A stretch of DNA of 64,000 bases. It comes from Clavibacter sepedonicus (lineage in GTDB: Bacteria > Actinomycetota > Actinomycetes > Actinomycetales > Microbacteriaceae). The DNA is taken from assembly GCF_000069225.1 (NCBI RefSeq), contig NC_010407.1, forward strand, positions 2,108,001 to 2,172,000. The letters run 5' to 3'. Within the stretch, counting starts at the first letter, position 1. Each line of letters opens with the position of its first letter. Below the pieces are notes generated by a model that made no database searches, was not told the DNA's origin, and saw only the letters and a list, made by a program, of their open reading frames with translations. Both the position numbers and the translations under genes were made by a program. Shown here in pieces: positions 54,978 through 63,093 of the stretch.

Positions 54978-56606
54978 TCATACCGCCACGCGCCGCCGGA
55001 GCACGCGCGCCACGCACATCGCTCCCGCGCCAAGGACGACGAGCAGCGCGCCGAGGGCCGTCATCCCCGCGTCCGCGGCCGGGCCGCCGGTCTTCGCGAG
55101 CAGCCCGGGCGATCCGCCCGCGCCGCGCGCGCCAGGATCCCTGCTCGCTGGGGCGGCCCGCGACGCGCATCGGTACGACCCCCGGCGCAGGGAGTGCCCG
55201 TCGGTGTCGGCGCCGTCCGCGTAGTACGTCGCTCGGGATCCGTTCACGCACGTCGCCACCGTGTCGATCGCGAACCCTTCGTCTTGGAGCGCCGGATCCG
55301 CGTCCGCGGGGGCCTCGAAGGCGGCCTCCCGTGCGAACACGCCCGATGCATCGATGGTGTACAGCGCCGTCCGCCCCGCGCACGCATCATCGCAGGCGAC
55401 CCACATCGCACCGAGGTCCCGGTCGAACTGCACGTCGGCGACCACCGCGAATGGCGTCGGGATCGTCGCGATGAGCGCGTGGGTCCCGCCCGGCATCAGC
55501 GCGTACGCGTATACGGAGGCCGTGCCCTCGACGCCCACGAGGAAGAGCCCGCCCCCATGGCCGGGGTAGTCCGACGGCCGGTACGCGCGGCCGGTGCGCG
55601 CGTCGACGAAGCGGTGCGCGGTGAGGAAAGCGTCCGGGATCCACGTGACGCCCTCCGGGCCCGAGTTCGCGCCGAGGCCCGGCAGATCGTCTGCCAGGTC
55701 CCACTCATCGGTCGCGGCGAGCGTCGTGGCCGGACCTGACACGTCGTACCGCAGCACGGAGGGCCGGCTCACCGTCGGCCGGTCCTCGTCGCGCTCGGAC
55801 GCCACGTAGACCCCGCCAGCGGAGGAGTCGTGGGCGACGGTCACGCCCTCGGCATCGACGGTCCCCGTGCCATCCGGAAAGCGGAGCGTGCGGCCGTCCC
55901 GCCACGCTGGCGACGGGTCCGACCGGCGTGACCCGTCCGGCTGCGCGAGCAGCCGGTAGAGCGTGCCCGCATCGTTCTCGACGCCCCAGAGGACGCCGGG
56001 GGCAGCCGTGCCGGACGGCTCGATGTCGAGGCCGCTCAGGCTGCCGGTGAAGGCGGCCGTGCTGTCCACCGGGGTGAGAGCGGGCGAGCCCGGCCACGGT
56101 CGCGTCGCGAGAGGCAGCGGGGCGGCGTTCGGCGCACCCTTTGTCGCGCGCGCCGTGTCGCCGAAGGAGCCCGTGCCGTCCGGGATCCGGCCGAGCGTCG
56201 TCGGCGAGTGGTGCGTCCAGCTGTGCTCGTCGATCACCGTGCCGTCGGGGGCCAGCAGGCGCACGGAGTCGGCGGACCCCAGGCCGAAGTCGAAGCCGGA
56301 TGACCTGTTAGCCGCCTCCTCGATCACGAGGAACCGCCCTGGCTCGACGCGCGTGCCGCCGGGGATGACGTAGCGATGGGTCGGGTCGTCGTCCGTGAGG
56401 ACGTAGCCGCCGAGATCGGCGGTCGCCGTGCCGGCGTCCGTCAGCTCGACCCAGTCACCCGGATCGCCGCCGTCCGACTCGATCTCGTTGATCCGCACGG
56501 AAGACGTGGGCGTCGCGGCGTGAGCTGCGGGGATGCCGACTGCCCCCACCGTCGCGAAGGCGAGGGCCGCGGCGAGGGTTGTGAGGCGCGTGACGGTCGA
56601 GGTCAT
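54978..56606 (-). CDS. Secreted wall-anchored protein with lamin-tail domain and beta-propeller-like region
   Basis: A 542-residue exported protein. A signal peptide covers residues 1-30 (cleavage after AAHA). A lamin-tail (LTD) domain follows at about residues 36-150 (SVRINEIESDGGDPGDWVELTDAG, GGYVLTDDD). A region of about 300 residues resembles the esterase-like phytase beta-propellers (SGLDIEP, GVLWGVEND, GPEGVTWIPD, GLFLVG). The C-terminus has LAKTG at about residues 503-507, then a hydrophobic helix and RRR, the form of an actinobacterial sortase signal. It should be attached to the cell wall. The enzyme substrate, if any, is unknown; phosphate ester hydrolysis or DNA/wall binding are possibilities only. 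GAGGAGG precedes the ATG. Confidence 0.85.
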   Translation of the reverse strand: MTSTVTRLTTLAAALAFATVGAVGIPAAHAATPTSSVRINEIESDGGDPGDWVELTDAGTATADLGGYVLTDDDPTHRYVIPGGTRVEPGRFLVIEEAANRSSGFDFGLGSADSVRLLAPDGTVIDEHSWTHHSPTTLGRIPDGTGSFGDTARATKGAPNAAPLPLATRPWPGSPALTPVDSTAAFTGSLSGLDIEPSGTAAPGVLWGVENDAGTLYRLLAQPDGSRRSDPSPAWRDGRTLRFPDGTGTVDAEGVTVAHDSSAGGVYVASERDEDRPTVSRPSVLRYDVSGPATTLAATDEWDLADDLPGLGANSGPEGVTWIPDAFLTAHRFVDARTGRAYRPSDYPGHGGGLFLVGVEGTASVYAYALMPGGTHALIATIPTPFAVVADVQFDRDLGAMWVACDDACAGRTALYTIDASGVFAREAAFEAPADADPALQDEGFAIDTVATCVNGSRATYYADGADTDGHSLRRGSYRCASRAAPASRDPGARGAGGSPGLLAKTGGPAADAGMTALGALLVVLGAGAMCVARVLRRRVAV

Positions 56607-56682
56607 GGGAGGCCTCCTCTCCCGCTCGAGAGTGGCAGCCCCTCGCGATCCGTGCCCGCCGTGTCAACAGCGGACGCCGGAC

Positions 56683-57096
56683 CTAGGCCTGCGCCGCCGC
56701 GATCCGCGCCAGCATGCCGTTCACGAACGAGGCCGACTCGTCCGTGGACAGGGACGATGCGAGGTCGACGCTCTCCGAGATCGCGACGCCGTCGGGCACG
56801 TCGGCGTTGAAGAGGATCTCCCAGATGCCGATGCGCAGGATCGCGCGGTCGACGGCGGGCATGCGGGCGAGCGTCCAGTTCACCGAGTACGTCTCGATGA
56901 GCTCGTCGATCTCGTCCTGGTGCTCGACGAACCCCTCGGCGATCTCGCGCGCGTATGCCCAAGACGCCTGCCGGTCGGGCTCGGCCGCGGCGCGCTGCTG
57001 CTCGACCGCGAGGGTCGCGGGGATGGACTCGCCGCGGATGTCCGCGACGTAGAGGACGTCGAGGGCGCGCTTGCGCGCCTTGGTGCGTGCGCTCAC
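56683..57096 (-). CDS. nusB: Transcription antitermination factor NusB
   Basis: Binds boxA RNA with NusE to support rRNA transcription. It is a 137-residue all-helical protein: ARTKARKRALDVLYVADIRG at the RNA-binding N-terminus, and DRAILRIGIWEILFNADVPDGVAISESVDLASSLSTDESASFVNGMLARI, the conserved C-terminal half. GTG start three bases past the efp stop, so it is co-transcribed with efp. Its TAG stop lies in a CTAG. Confidence 0.95.
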   Translation of the reverse strand: MSARTKARKRALDVLYVADIRGESIPATLAVEQQRAAAEPDRQASWAYAREIAEGFVEHQDEIDELIETYSVNWTLARMPAVDRAILRIGIWEILFNADVPDGVAISESVDLASSLSTDESASFVNGMLARIAAAQA

Positions 57097-57099
57097 GGG

Positions 57100-57663
57100 T
57101 CAGTCGGTGACGCGGCCGAGGTAGTCGCCCGTGCGGGTGTCCACCTTGACGCGCGTGCCCTGCTCGAGGAAGAGCGGGACCTGGATCTGGTGCCCGGTCT
57201 CGACCGTCGCGGGCTTGGTGCCGCCCGTCGAGCGGTCGCCCTGCAGGCCCGGCTCCGTGTACGTGATGGTGAGCACGACCGACGCGGGCAGCTCGACGTA
57301 GAGCCCCTCGCCGTTGTGCAGCGCCACGGTGACGTCCTGGTTCTCGAGCATGAAGTTCTTCGCGTCGCCGACCTGCGCGGCGGACAGCGTGATCTGGTCG
57401 TAGTCGCTCGTGTCCATGAACACGAAGTTCTCGCCGTCGGCGTAGAGGTACTGGAAGTCCCGGCGGTCGACCGTCTCGGTCTCGATCTTCGCGCCCGCGT
57501 TGAACGTGCGGTCGACGACCTTGCCGCTCATCACGTTCTTGACCTTGGTGCGCACGAACGCGCCGCCCTTGCCCGGCTTGACGTGCTGGAACTCGATGAC
57601 GGTCCACAGCTGGCCGTCCATGTTGAGGACGACGCCGTTCTTGATGTCAGCGGTAGAGGCCAT
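57100..57663 (-). CDS. efp: Elongation factor P
   Basis: Rescues ribosomes stalled on polyproline. It has 187 residues with the usual KOW-like domain and two OB domains. The tip loop [13 protein letters not shown] carries the lysine position modified in some bacteria. C-terminal [36 protein letters not shown] is intact. It precedes nusB and follows aroQ, with about 110 bases of upstream sequence that includes a TAGGCT at the aroQ stop codon. Confidence 0.96.
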   Translation of the reverse strand: MASTADIKNGVVLNMDGQLWTVIEFQHVKPGKGGAFVRTKVKNVMSGKVVDRTFNAGAKIETETVDRRDFQYLYADGENFVFMDTSDYDQITLSAAQVGDAKNFMLENQDVTVALHNGEGLYVELPASVVLTITYTEPGLQGDRSTGGTKPATVETGHQIQVPLFLEQGTRVKVDTRTGDYLGRVTD

Positions 57664-57771
57664 GCGGGGAGGGTCCTTGCCTGTTCGACGAGCGGGAGGT
57701 GCGGCGTCGGTGCGGCCGCACGGGGATGCCGTGCGCCGACCTGTGCGGGCGGCGGGGCGAACCGAGGGTTC

Positions 57772-57777
57772 AGCCTA
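57772..57777 (-). promoter_or_regulatory. TAGGCT at the aroQ stop, possible efp-nusB -10 box
   Basis: Minus-strand TAGGCT whose TAG is the aroQ stop codon. It would give a leader of about 100 bases before efp. It has no recognisable -35, so this is only a candidate. Confidence 0.35.
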
Positions 57778-58215
57778 ACGGGTGCCGGTCACGACGTGCG
57801 CGAGGGCCAGGAGGTAGGACCCCTGCCCGAGGCCCGCGATGACGCCCGTGGCGACGGGCGAGATGACGCTCTGGTGCCGGAACTCCTCCCGCGCGTGCGG
57901 GTTGGAGATGTGCACCTCGATGAGGAGGATGCCGGCCTTCGTCACGAGCGCCGCGGCGTCGCGGAGCGCGTACGAGTAGTGCGTGAAGGCGGCGGGGTTC
58001 ATGATCACGGGGGTCCGGGCGTCGACGGCCTCATGAAGCCAGCCGATGAGGGTCGCCTCGTCGTCGGTCTGCCGCAGGTCGATCTCGACGTCGTCGGGCG
58101 CGAACGCGACGAGCTCGCGGCGGAGGTCGTCGAGGGATCCCGTGCCGTACACGTCGGGCTCGCGGCTGCCGAGCCGTCCGAGGTTGGGGCCGTTGAGGAC
58201 GAGCACGCGTGTCAT
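57775..58215 (-). CDS. aroQ: 3-dehydroquinate dehydratase, type II
   Basis: Third step of the shikimate pathway. It is a 146-residue dodecameric-type enzyme. LNGPNLGRLGSREPDVYG holds the catalytic tyrosine/arginine loop, MNPAAFTHYSYALRDA the substrate Asn/His, and EVHISNPHAREEFRHQS the catalytic histidine. The aroB/aroK/aroC genes that often sit upstream are absent; an IS element and thiL lie there instead. The ATG is 6 bases after a TAGGCT box that overlaps the IS target duplication. Confidence 0.95.
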   Translation of the reverse strand: MTRVLVLNGPNLGRLGSREPDVYGTGSLDDLRRELVAFAPDDVEIDLRQTDDEATLIGWLHEAVDARTPVIMNPAAFTHYSYALRDAAALVTKAGILLIEVHISNPHAREEFRHQSVISPVATGVIAGLGQGSYLLALAHVVTGTR

Positions 58216-58221
58216 GCGACC

Positions 58222-58227
58222 AGCCTA
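58222..58227 (-). promoter_or_regulatory. Candidate -10 box of aroQ inside the IS target duplication
   Basis: Minus-strand TAGGCT, 6 bases, then ATG of aroQ. The first bases are the CTAG (58225-58228) duplicated by the IS, so the -10 is preserved but everything upstream of it, including any -35, now comes from the IS end. Confidence 0.5.
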
Positions 58228-58229
58228 GG

Positions 58230-59297
58230 TGTACTGGGTCATGACGTTGGTGACACTCGGGCCGCGGGCGTGAGCCCGTGGCTTGAGTGGATTCGTTCAG
58301 TGTTGTAGTGCTCGATGAAGGGGTCAAGCGCGTCGGCCCGGTGTTGGTTGCTGGTGAAGGGTTGCCGGTAGGCCCACTCGGTCGCGAGGGTCCGGTTGAA
58401 GCGCTCGACCTTGCCGTTCTGCCAGGGGCAGTGCGGGCGGATGAACTTCTGCCGCGCGCCCAGGTCCTGGACGGCGTTCTTGAACGCGGTCGAGTGCCGG
58501 TAGGCGAACGCGTTGTCCGTGATGACCCGCTCGATCCGGGTGATCCCGCGCCCGGCGAAGTACGCCGCTGCGCGGGTCAGGAACCCGGCCGCGGTCGCGC
58601 CTTTCTCATCGGGATGGATCTCCGCGTAGGCGAGACGGGTGTGGTCATCGACCGCGGCATGGACGTAATCGAACCCGATCCCGCGGCCGCGGACCTGCTC
58701 GCTGCGCCCGTGGACCCGCCAGCCGCCTCCGTCCGGGATCCTCCCGAGCTTCTTCACGTCCACGTGGATCAGATCACCCGGATGCTCGTGCTCATACCGG
58801 TGCGCCGTTGACCGGGATGCCCGGATCACGGCCCCGGTGACGGGGTCCAACCATGCCAACGGCGGCGCCCCGTGCCGGCGCAGGATGCGGGAGATCGTAC
58901 GGGATGGAACACCTGTCACCGGCGCCAGCCGCGCAGGACCCGCCCGCAACTGGGCCCGCGCTTCCAGCACGGCCCGTTCCCGCTCCGGGCTCGTTCGCCT
59001 CGGTACTGACCGGGGCCGCGATGACCGATCCGTCAGCCCTCGCAGCCCCTCGGCACGGAACCGGTTCACCCATCGATGCGCGCACTGCCGCGACACCCCC
59101 AGCTCCCGCGCGACGTGCGCGACCGGCCGACGATCCTCCACCACCCGCCGCACGAGGAGAACCCTCCCGTGAACCGTCAGACGAGCATTACCGTGGGACA
59201 TCGAGGCCTCCTGGCGATGGTTGAACTGAACAGCTCCATCAAGCCAGGAGGCCTCTTCACACGCCCCGAAGTGTCACCAACGTCACGGCCGAGTACA
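58230..59297 (-). mobile_element. IS481-family insertion sequence B, right copy
   Basis: A 1068-bp element in the same orientation as the one at 12895-13962, with the same ends and no difference that I could see. CTAG flanks it at 58225-58228 and 59299-59302, with the constant G and C at its edges. The right CTAG contains the TAG stop of thiL and the left CTAG the -10 box of aroQ. Confidence 0.93.
58239..59201 (-). CDS. IS481-family transposase (element B, right copy)
   Basis: A 320-residue DDE transposase translated identically to the left copy: D148, D229 and E266 are the likely catalytic residues after an N-terminal helix-turn-helix. The frame is complete. It is transcribed toward aroQ, so transposase transcripts could read into aroQ, efp and nusB. 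Identity with the left copy indicates recent transposition or ongoing gene conversion. Confidence 0.93.
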   Translation of the reverse strand: MSHGNARLTVHGRVLLVRRVVEDRRPVAHVARELGVSRQCAHRWVNRFRAEGLRGLTDRSSRPRSVPRRTSPERERAVLEARAQLRAGPARLAPVTGVPSRTISRILRRHGAPPLAWLDPVTGAVIRASRSTAHRYEHEHPGDLIHVDVKKLGRIPDGGGWRVHGRSEQVRGRGIGFDYVHAAVDDHTRLAYAEIHPDEKGATAAGFLTRAAAYFAGRGITRIERVITDNAFAYRHSTAFKNAVQDLGARQKFIRPHCPWQNGKVERFNRTLATEWAYRQPFTSNQHRADALDPFIEHYNTERIHSSHGLTPAARVSPTS

Positions 59298-59298
59298 C

Positions 59299-60456
59299 CT
59301 AGCGCGCCCCGTCCCAGTCCGCGTAGGGATCCCACCCGCCGAGCGCCGTCTGCGGCCCGGCGTACGGCGCGCCATCGACCGTCACGGCCGGACCGTCGGG
59401 ACCGGCGTGCGCGACCACGCCGATCGCGCGGAACGGATCCGGCAGCGCCGCGCCCGCCGGGAACGCCGCGACCAGCGCGTGGTCCTCTCCCCCGGTGAGC
59501 ACGAGGTCGAGCGCCGCGGGCGGCGGCGACGGGTGCGCGGCGGCGACGCGGCGCGCGTCGTCGGCGAGGGCGGCGGATCCGAGGTCGATGCCCACGCCGC
59601 TCGCGCGGGCCATGCGGCCGAGGTCGAGGAGGAGGCCGTCGGAGACGTCGAGCATGGCGGTCGCCCCGGCGCGCGCCGCGTCGACCCCCGCCGTGAGCGG
59701 CGCGACCGGCGCCAGCTGCGCCTCCACCGCGGCCGGGTGGGACACCCGGAGCGTCCGGGCGAGGGCGGCGTCGGGCACGGGCACGCCGTCCGCGTCGGGG
59801 CTCCTGGCCTCGTCGAACAGGAGCCGGACGCCGGCCGCGGCCATGCCGAGCGTGCCGGCCACCGCGACCACGTCGCCGGGTCGGGCCCCCGAGCGCAGCA
59901 CGGGACCGCGCCCCTCGAGGTCGCCCGTGGCCGTGACCGTGATCACCAGCGCGTCCGAGACGGACAGGTCACCGCCCACGACGCCGCAGCCGGGGGCCTG
60001 GAGGCGGCAGCCCTCGCGGAGCCCGTCGGCGAGGGCCTCGAGCTCGGCGACGCGCGTGCCCGCGGGGGCGGCGATGGCCACGAGGAGCGCGGTGGGCCGG
60101 GCGCCCATGGCGGCCACGTCGGCCAGGTTCGAGGTCGCGGCGCGCCGCCCGAGGTCGTGCGGCGTCGACCAGGCGAGGCGGAAGTCGGGGCCCTCGATCA
60201 TCATGTCGGTGGTGATCACGAACCGGCCGTCCGGGGCGCGCACGACCGCGCAGTCGTCGCCCGGGCCCACCTCGGCGTCGTCCGCCTCGGGCAGGTGCGG
60301 GAGGATCCGCGCCAGTGTCGCGAGCTCGCCCGCGCTCCCGAGCGTCGCGTCGTCGTCGGCCGGGCCGTCGGTCGGGACGTCGGCCGCGTCGACGCGGCTC
60401 CGTCCGGAGCCCCCGTCGGTCGGATCCGCGTCGGAGGGCGTCCCAGGAGTCGTCAC
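59299..60456 (-). CDS. thiL: Thiamine-monophosphate kinase
   Basis: Phosphorylates thiamine monophosphate to the active diphosphate. It has 385 residues including a non-conserved acidic N-terminal 50. The PurM-like fold is recognisable: GPGDDCAVVRAPDGRFVITTDMMIEGPDFRL, NLADVAAMGARPTALLVAI, GVVGGDLS, TAMLDVSDGLLLDLGRMA and LVLTGGEDHALVAAFP. The start is uncertain between GTG at 60456 and GTG at 60465. The TAG stop is part of the CTAG flanking the IS element, so the coding sequence is complete. thiL beside ddl and gpsA is a common actinobacterial order. Confidence 0.93.
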   Translation of the reverse strand: MTTPGTPSDADPTDGGSGRSRVDAADVPTDGPADDDATLGSAGELATLARILPHLPEADDAEVGPGDDCAVVRAPDGRFVITTDMMIEGPDFRLAWSTPHDLGRRAATSNLADVAAMGARPTALLVAIAAPAGTRVAELEALADGLREGCRLQAPGCGVVGGDLSVSDALVITVTATGDLEGRGPVLRSGARPGDVVAVAGTLGMAAAGVRLLFDEARSPDADGVPVPDAALARTLRVSHPAAVEAQLAPVAPLTAGVDAARAGATAMLDVSDGLLLDLGRMARASGVGIDLGSAALADDARRVAAAHPSPPPAALDLVLTGGEDHALVAAFPAGAALPDPFRAIGVVAHAGPDGPAVTVDGAPYAGPQTALGGWDPYADWDGAR

Positions 60457-60467
60457 GACTGCCACGG

Positions 60468-60473
60468 TAGCCT
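60468..60473 (+). promoter_or_regulatory. Candidate -10 box of the DUF3515 gene (TAGCCT, leaderless)
   Basis: Plus-strand TAGCCT, 7 bases, then ATG. It lies in the very short divergent gap with thiL. Confidence 0.5.
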
Positions 60474-60480
60474 GATCGCG

Positions 60481-60987
60481 ATGACTCCCCGCCGCCCCGC
60501 CCGCGCCCTGCGCACCGCCGCCGCAGCCGCCGCGTGCGGCATCGCCCTCCTCCTCGCCGGCTGCTCCCCCACGGTCTCGCTCGAGGCCGCGCCCGGCGCG
60601 ACGGACCCGCTCTGCGCCGACGTGGTCGTCCACCTCCCCGCCACGCTCGGCACCGCGCCGCTGCGCGAGACCGACGCGCAGGGCACGGGCGCATGGGGCG
60701 ACCCGCAGAGCACCGTGATCCTCCGCTGCGGCGTCGCGACGCCCGGCCCCACCACGGACGCGTGCATCAGCTACGACGACGTCGACTGGGTCGAGGACGA
60801 CTCGCGCGCCCCCGACATCCGGTACACGACCTACGGCCGCACGCCCGCCGTCGAGGTCGTCATCGACTCCACGCAGGCGAGCTACACCGCGCTCACCGAC
60901 CTCAGCGGCGTCGTCGCGGTCATCCCGCAGACCGCGAAGTGCGTCAGCGCGCAGGACCTCGGCGACGCGCCGCCTCCGGGGAGCTGA
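60481..60987 (+). CDS. DUF3515 family lipoprotein
   Basis: A 168-residue lipoprotein with signal peptide and lipobox LLAGC (C28). The remainder, DPLCADVVVHLPATLG and STVILRCGVATPGPTTDACISYDDVDWVEDD, with TTYGRTPAVEVVID, matches the DUF3515 family of actinobacteria, whose gene usually lies beside thiL. Its function is unknown. Cysteines at residues about 43, 82 and 93 could form a disulfide outside the membrane. It is the only plus-strand protein gene in the right third of the window. Its 3' end overlaps the convergent glycosyltransferase gene by 44 bases. Confidence 0.88.
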   Translation: MTPRRPARALRTAAAAAACGIALLLAGCSPTVSLEAAPGATDPLCADVVVHLPATLGTAPLRETDAQGTGAWGDPQSTVILRCGVATPGPTTDACISYDDVDWVEDDSRAPDIRYTTYGRTPAVEVVIDSTQASYTALTDLSGVVAVIPQTAKCVSAQDLGDAPPPGS

Positions 60988-61942
60988 CGGGAAGGCCCGC
61001 GGGCTCCGCGGATCCCGTCCGCCCGGCCGCGACCGCGCGCCGCGCACCGCGCTCGTGCAGCGCCAGCCGACCGGTGCGCCACCAGCGCAGCCACGGCAGC
61101 TCGCGCGGCCAGTGCACGGTCAGCGACGCCATGCCCCGGCTCATCCGCAGCGGCAGGGTCGACGGCGCGGTGAGGGGCCGCATGCTGATCTGCATCCGCA
61201 GGTGCGTGTCGAGCACGATGCGGTGCTCGGGCCCCAGGTGCACCGACAGGTCGATGTCGTCGTGCAGGTGAGTGCCCTCGCGGTGCACCTCGTCGCGGAC
61301 CTCGAGCCAGGCGTCCCGGCGGAGCGCGAAGTTGGATCCGAACAGCGGCGGGTGCCCGAGCGCGAGCGTCACCGACCCGAAGTAGGCGCCGAGGTAGGAG
61401 ACGGCCGCGATGCCGCGGAGCGCGCGGGGGCCGTCGAGGAAGCGCGCCGCACCCGTGACGGCGGCGACGTCGGGACGTGCGGCGAGCACGTCGCCGAGGC
61501 GCTCGATCCAATCGGCGGGCGGCACGCAGTCGGCGTCGAGGCGGGCGATGACCTCGTGGCGCGCGGCGTCGTAGCCGGCGGACGCGGCCGCCGGGATCCC
61601 CACGACGGGCTCGTGCACGACGCGCGCACCCGCGAGGCGCGCGAACTCGGCGCTGTCGTCGCTGGATGCGTTGTCGACCACCACGACCTCGTCGGGCGCC
61701 ACGGTCTGCCCCGCGAGGGCCTGGAGGCACGCGCGCAGGTGCCCCGCGTCGTCGCGCACGGGGATGACGACCGAGATCGTGGGGCGGGCGGTCGACGGGC
61801 CGCGCCCCGACACGGTGCTCCCGAGCCGTGCCGGACGCGACGCCCCTGGGCCGCCGCAGGCCCGGTCGCCGAGCCGCACGAGCGGACCGGGTCGGGCGTC
61901 GGGACGGAGGCGGGGCCGGGCGACGGATCGTCCTAGGAGCAT
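60944..61942 (-). CDS. Family 2 glycosyltransferase
   Basis: A 332-residue GT-A fold glycosyltransferase. SVVIPVRDDAGHLRACLQALAGQT is the nucleotide-sugar start, VVVDNASSD follows, and the metal-binding DxD is in IARLDADCVPPADWIERL. HLHDDIDLSVHL carries the catalytic acidic residue (ED-type). No strong membrane segment is seen. The acceptor and sugar are unknown; wall or glycolipid polymers are plausible beside ddl. The N-terminal 50 residues are proline- and arginine-rich. It could start later, but ATG with TAGGCT 7 bases upstream supports the long form. Confidence 0.85.
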   Translation of the reverse strand: MLLGRSVARPRLRPDARPGPLVRLGDRACGGPGASRPARLGSTVSGRGPSTARPTISVVIPVRDDAGHLRACLQALAGQTVAPDEVVVVDNASSDDSAEFARLAGARVVHEPVVGIPAAASAGYDAARHEVIARLDADCVPPADWIERLGDVLAARPDVAAVTGAARFLDGPRALRGIAAVSYLGAYFGSVTLALGHPPLFGSNFALRRDAWLEVRDEVHREGTHLHDDIDLSVHLGPEHRIVLDTHLRMQISMRPLTAPSTLPLRMSRGMASLTVHWPRELPWLRWWRTGRLALHERGARRAVAAGRTGSAEPAGLPVSSPEAARRRGPAR

Positions 61943-61949
61943 GCGTCCG

Positions 61950-61955
61950 AGCCTA
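61950..61955 (-). promoter_or_regulatory. Candidate -10 box of the glycosyltransferase gene (TAGGCT)
   Basis: Minus-strand TAGGCT in the palindrome AGCCTAGGCT, 7 bases before the ATG. The palindrome also contains CTAG and is a free potential IS target. Confidence 0.5.
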
Positions 61956-61981
61956 GGCTCATCGCCCGGGCGTGACCGGCC

Positions 61982-63091
61982 TCAAGCGCGGGCGGCATCC
62001 GCCTCCCACGCGAGCGCCACGTCCAGCAGGCGGGAGATGAGGTCCGGGTACGCGAGGCCCGAGGCCTCCCAGCACGCGGGGAACATCGAGATGGGCGTGA
62101 AGCCCGGCATCGTGTTGATCTCGTTGAGCACGAAGCCGTCCGCCGTGAGGAAGAAGTCCACGCGGGCCAGCCCGCGCGCGTCCACCGCCCGGAAGGCGCG
62201 GATCGACAGCTCCCGCAGTTCGGCGAGCTCCGCGTCGGTCATGTCGGCGGGGCACACGAGGTCGATGCCGTCCGCGCCGAGGTACTTCGCGTCGAAGTCG
62301 TAGAAGTCGCGGCCGGACACCACGATCTCACCCGCGACGGATGCGCTCGGCGCCCGGCCCGGACCCTCGTCGAGGATCGCGCACTCGACCTCGCGGCCGA
62401 CGAGCCCCGACTCGACGAGCACGCGGTCGTCCTCGCGGAACGCGACCTCGAGGGCGGCGTCGAGCCCGTCAGTCGCGACGACGCGGCTGACGCCCACGCT
62501 GGACCCGGCCCGCGCGGGCTTCACGAACGCCGGCAGCCCGAGCGCGGCGGCACGCTCACGGACGCCCGCGGGGTCGGCGGCCCACTCTTGACGCGACACC
62601 GTGGTCCACGGCGCCACCTCGATGCCCGCCGCCCGCAGCACCGTCTTCGCGTAGTGCTTGTCCATGCCGAGCGCCGAGGCGAGAACGCCCGACCCGACGT
62701 ACGGCAGGCCGGCGAGCTCGAGCATGCCCTGGACCGTCCCGTCCTCGCCCTGCGTGCCGTGCAGGATCGGGAACACGACGTCGACCGGGCCGAGCGACCG
62801 CTCGGTGCCGTCCGCGTCGCGCACCGTGAGCTCGCGGCTGCCCGCGTCCTCGGGCCAGCGCACGCGCGAGCCGTCGTCGACGACCTCGGGCAGGGCCGCG
62901 GCGTCGAGCGCGAGGGCGGATGCGTCGTCCTCCTGCAGCGTGAAGGCGCCGCGGGGCGTGATCCCCACGGGGATCACCTCGAACCGCTCCCGGTCGATCG
63001 CGCCCAGCACGCCGCTCGCGGTCGCGCAGCTGATGGAGTGCTCGCTGGAGGTGCCGCCGAAGAGCAGCACCACCCGGATCCGTGCGGTCAT
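61982..63091 (-). CDS. ddl: D-alanine-D-alanine ligase
   Basis: Joins two D-alanines for peptidoglycan synthesis. It is a 369-residue ATP-grasp enzyme. GGTSSEHSISCATASGV is the first D-Ala loop, VFPILHGTQGEDGTVQGMLELAGLPYVGSG the helix-loop, FVKPARAGSSVGVSRV the ATP site, and ARVDFFLTADGFVLNEINTMPGFTPISMFP carries the Mg ligands. The ATG has GGGGGAG five bases upstream and was preferred over a GTG two codons earlier that would overlap gpsA as GTGA. It is coupled to gpsA. Confidence 0.96.
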   Translation of the reverse strand: MTARIRVVLLFGGTSSEHSISCATASGVLGAIDRERFEVIPVGITPRGAFTLQEDDASALALDAAALPEVVDDGSRVRWPEDAGSRELTVRDADGTERSLGPVDVVFPILHGTQGEDGTVQGMLELAGLPYVGSGVLASALGMDKHYAKTVLRAAGIEVAPWTTVSRQEWAADPAGVRERAAALGLPAFVKPARAGSSVGVSRVVATDGLDAALEVAFREDDRVLVESGLVGREVECAILDEGPGRAPSASVAGEIVVSGRDFYDFDAKYLGADGIDLVCPADMTDAELAELRELSIRAFRAVDARGLARVDFFLTADGFVLNEINTMPGFTPISMFPACWEASGLAYPDLISRLLDVALAWEADAARA

Positions 63092-63093
63092 GG

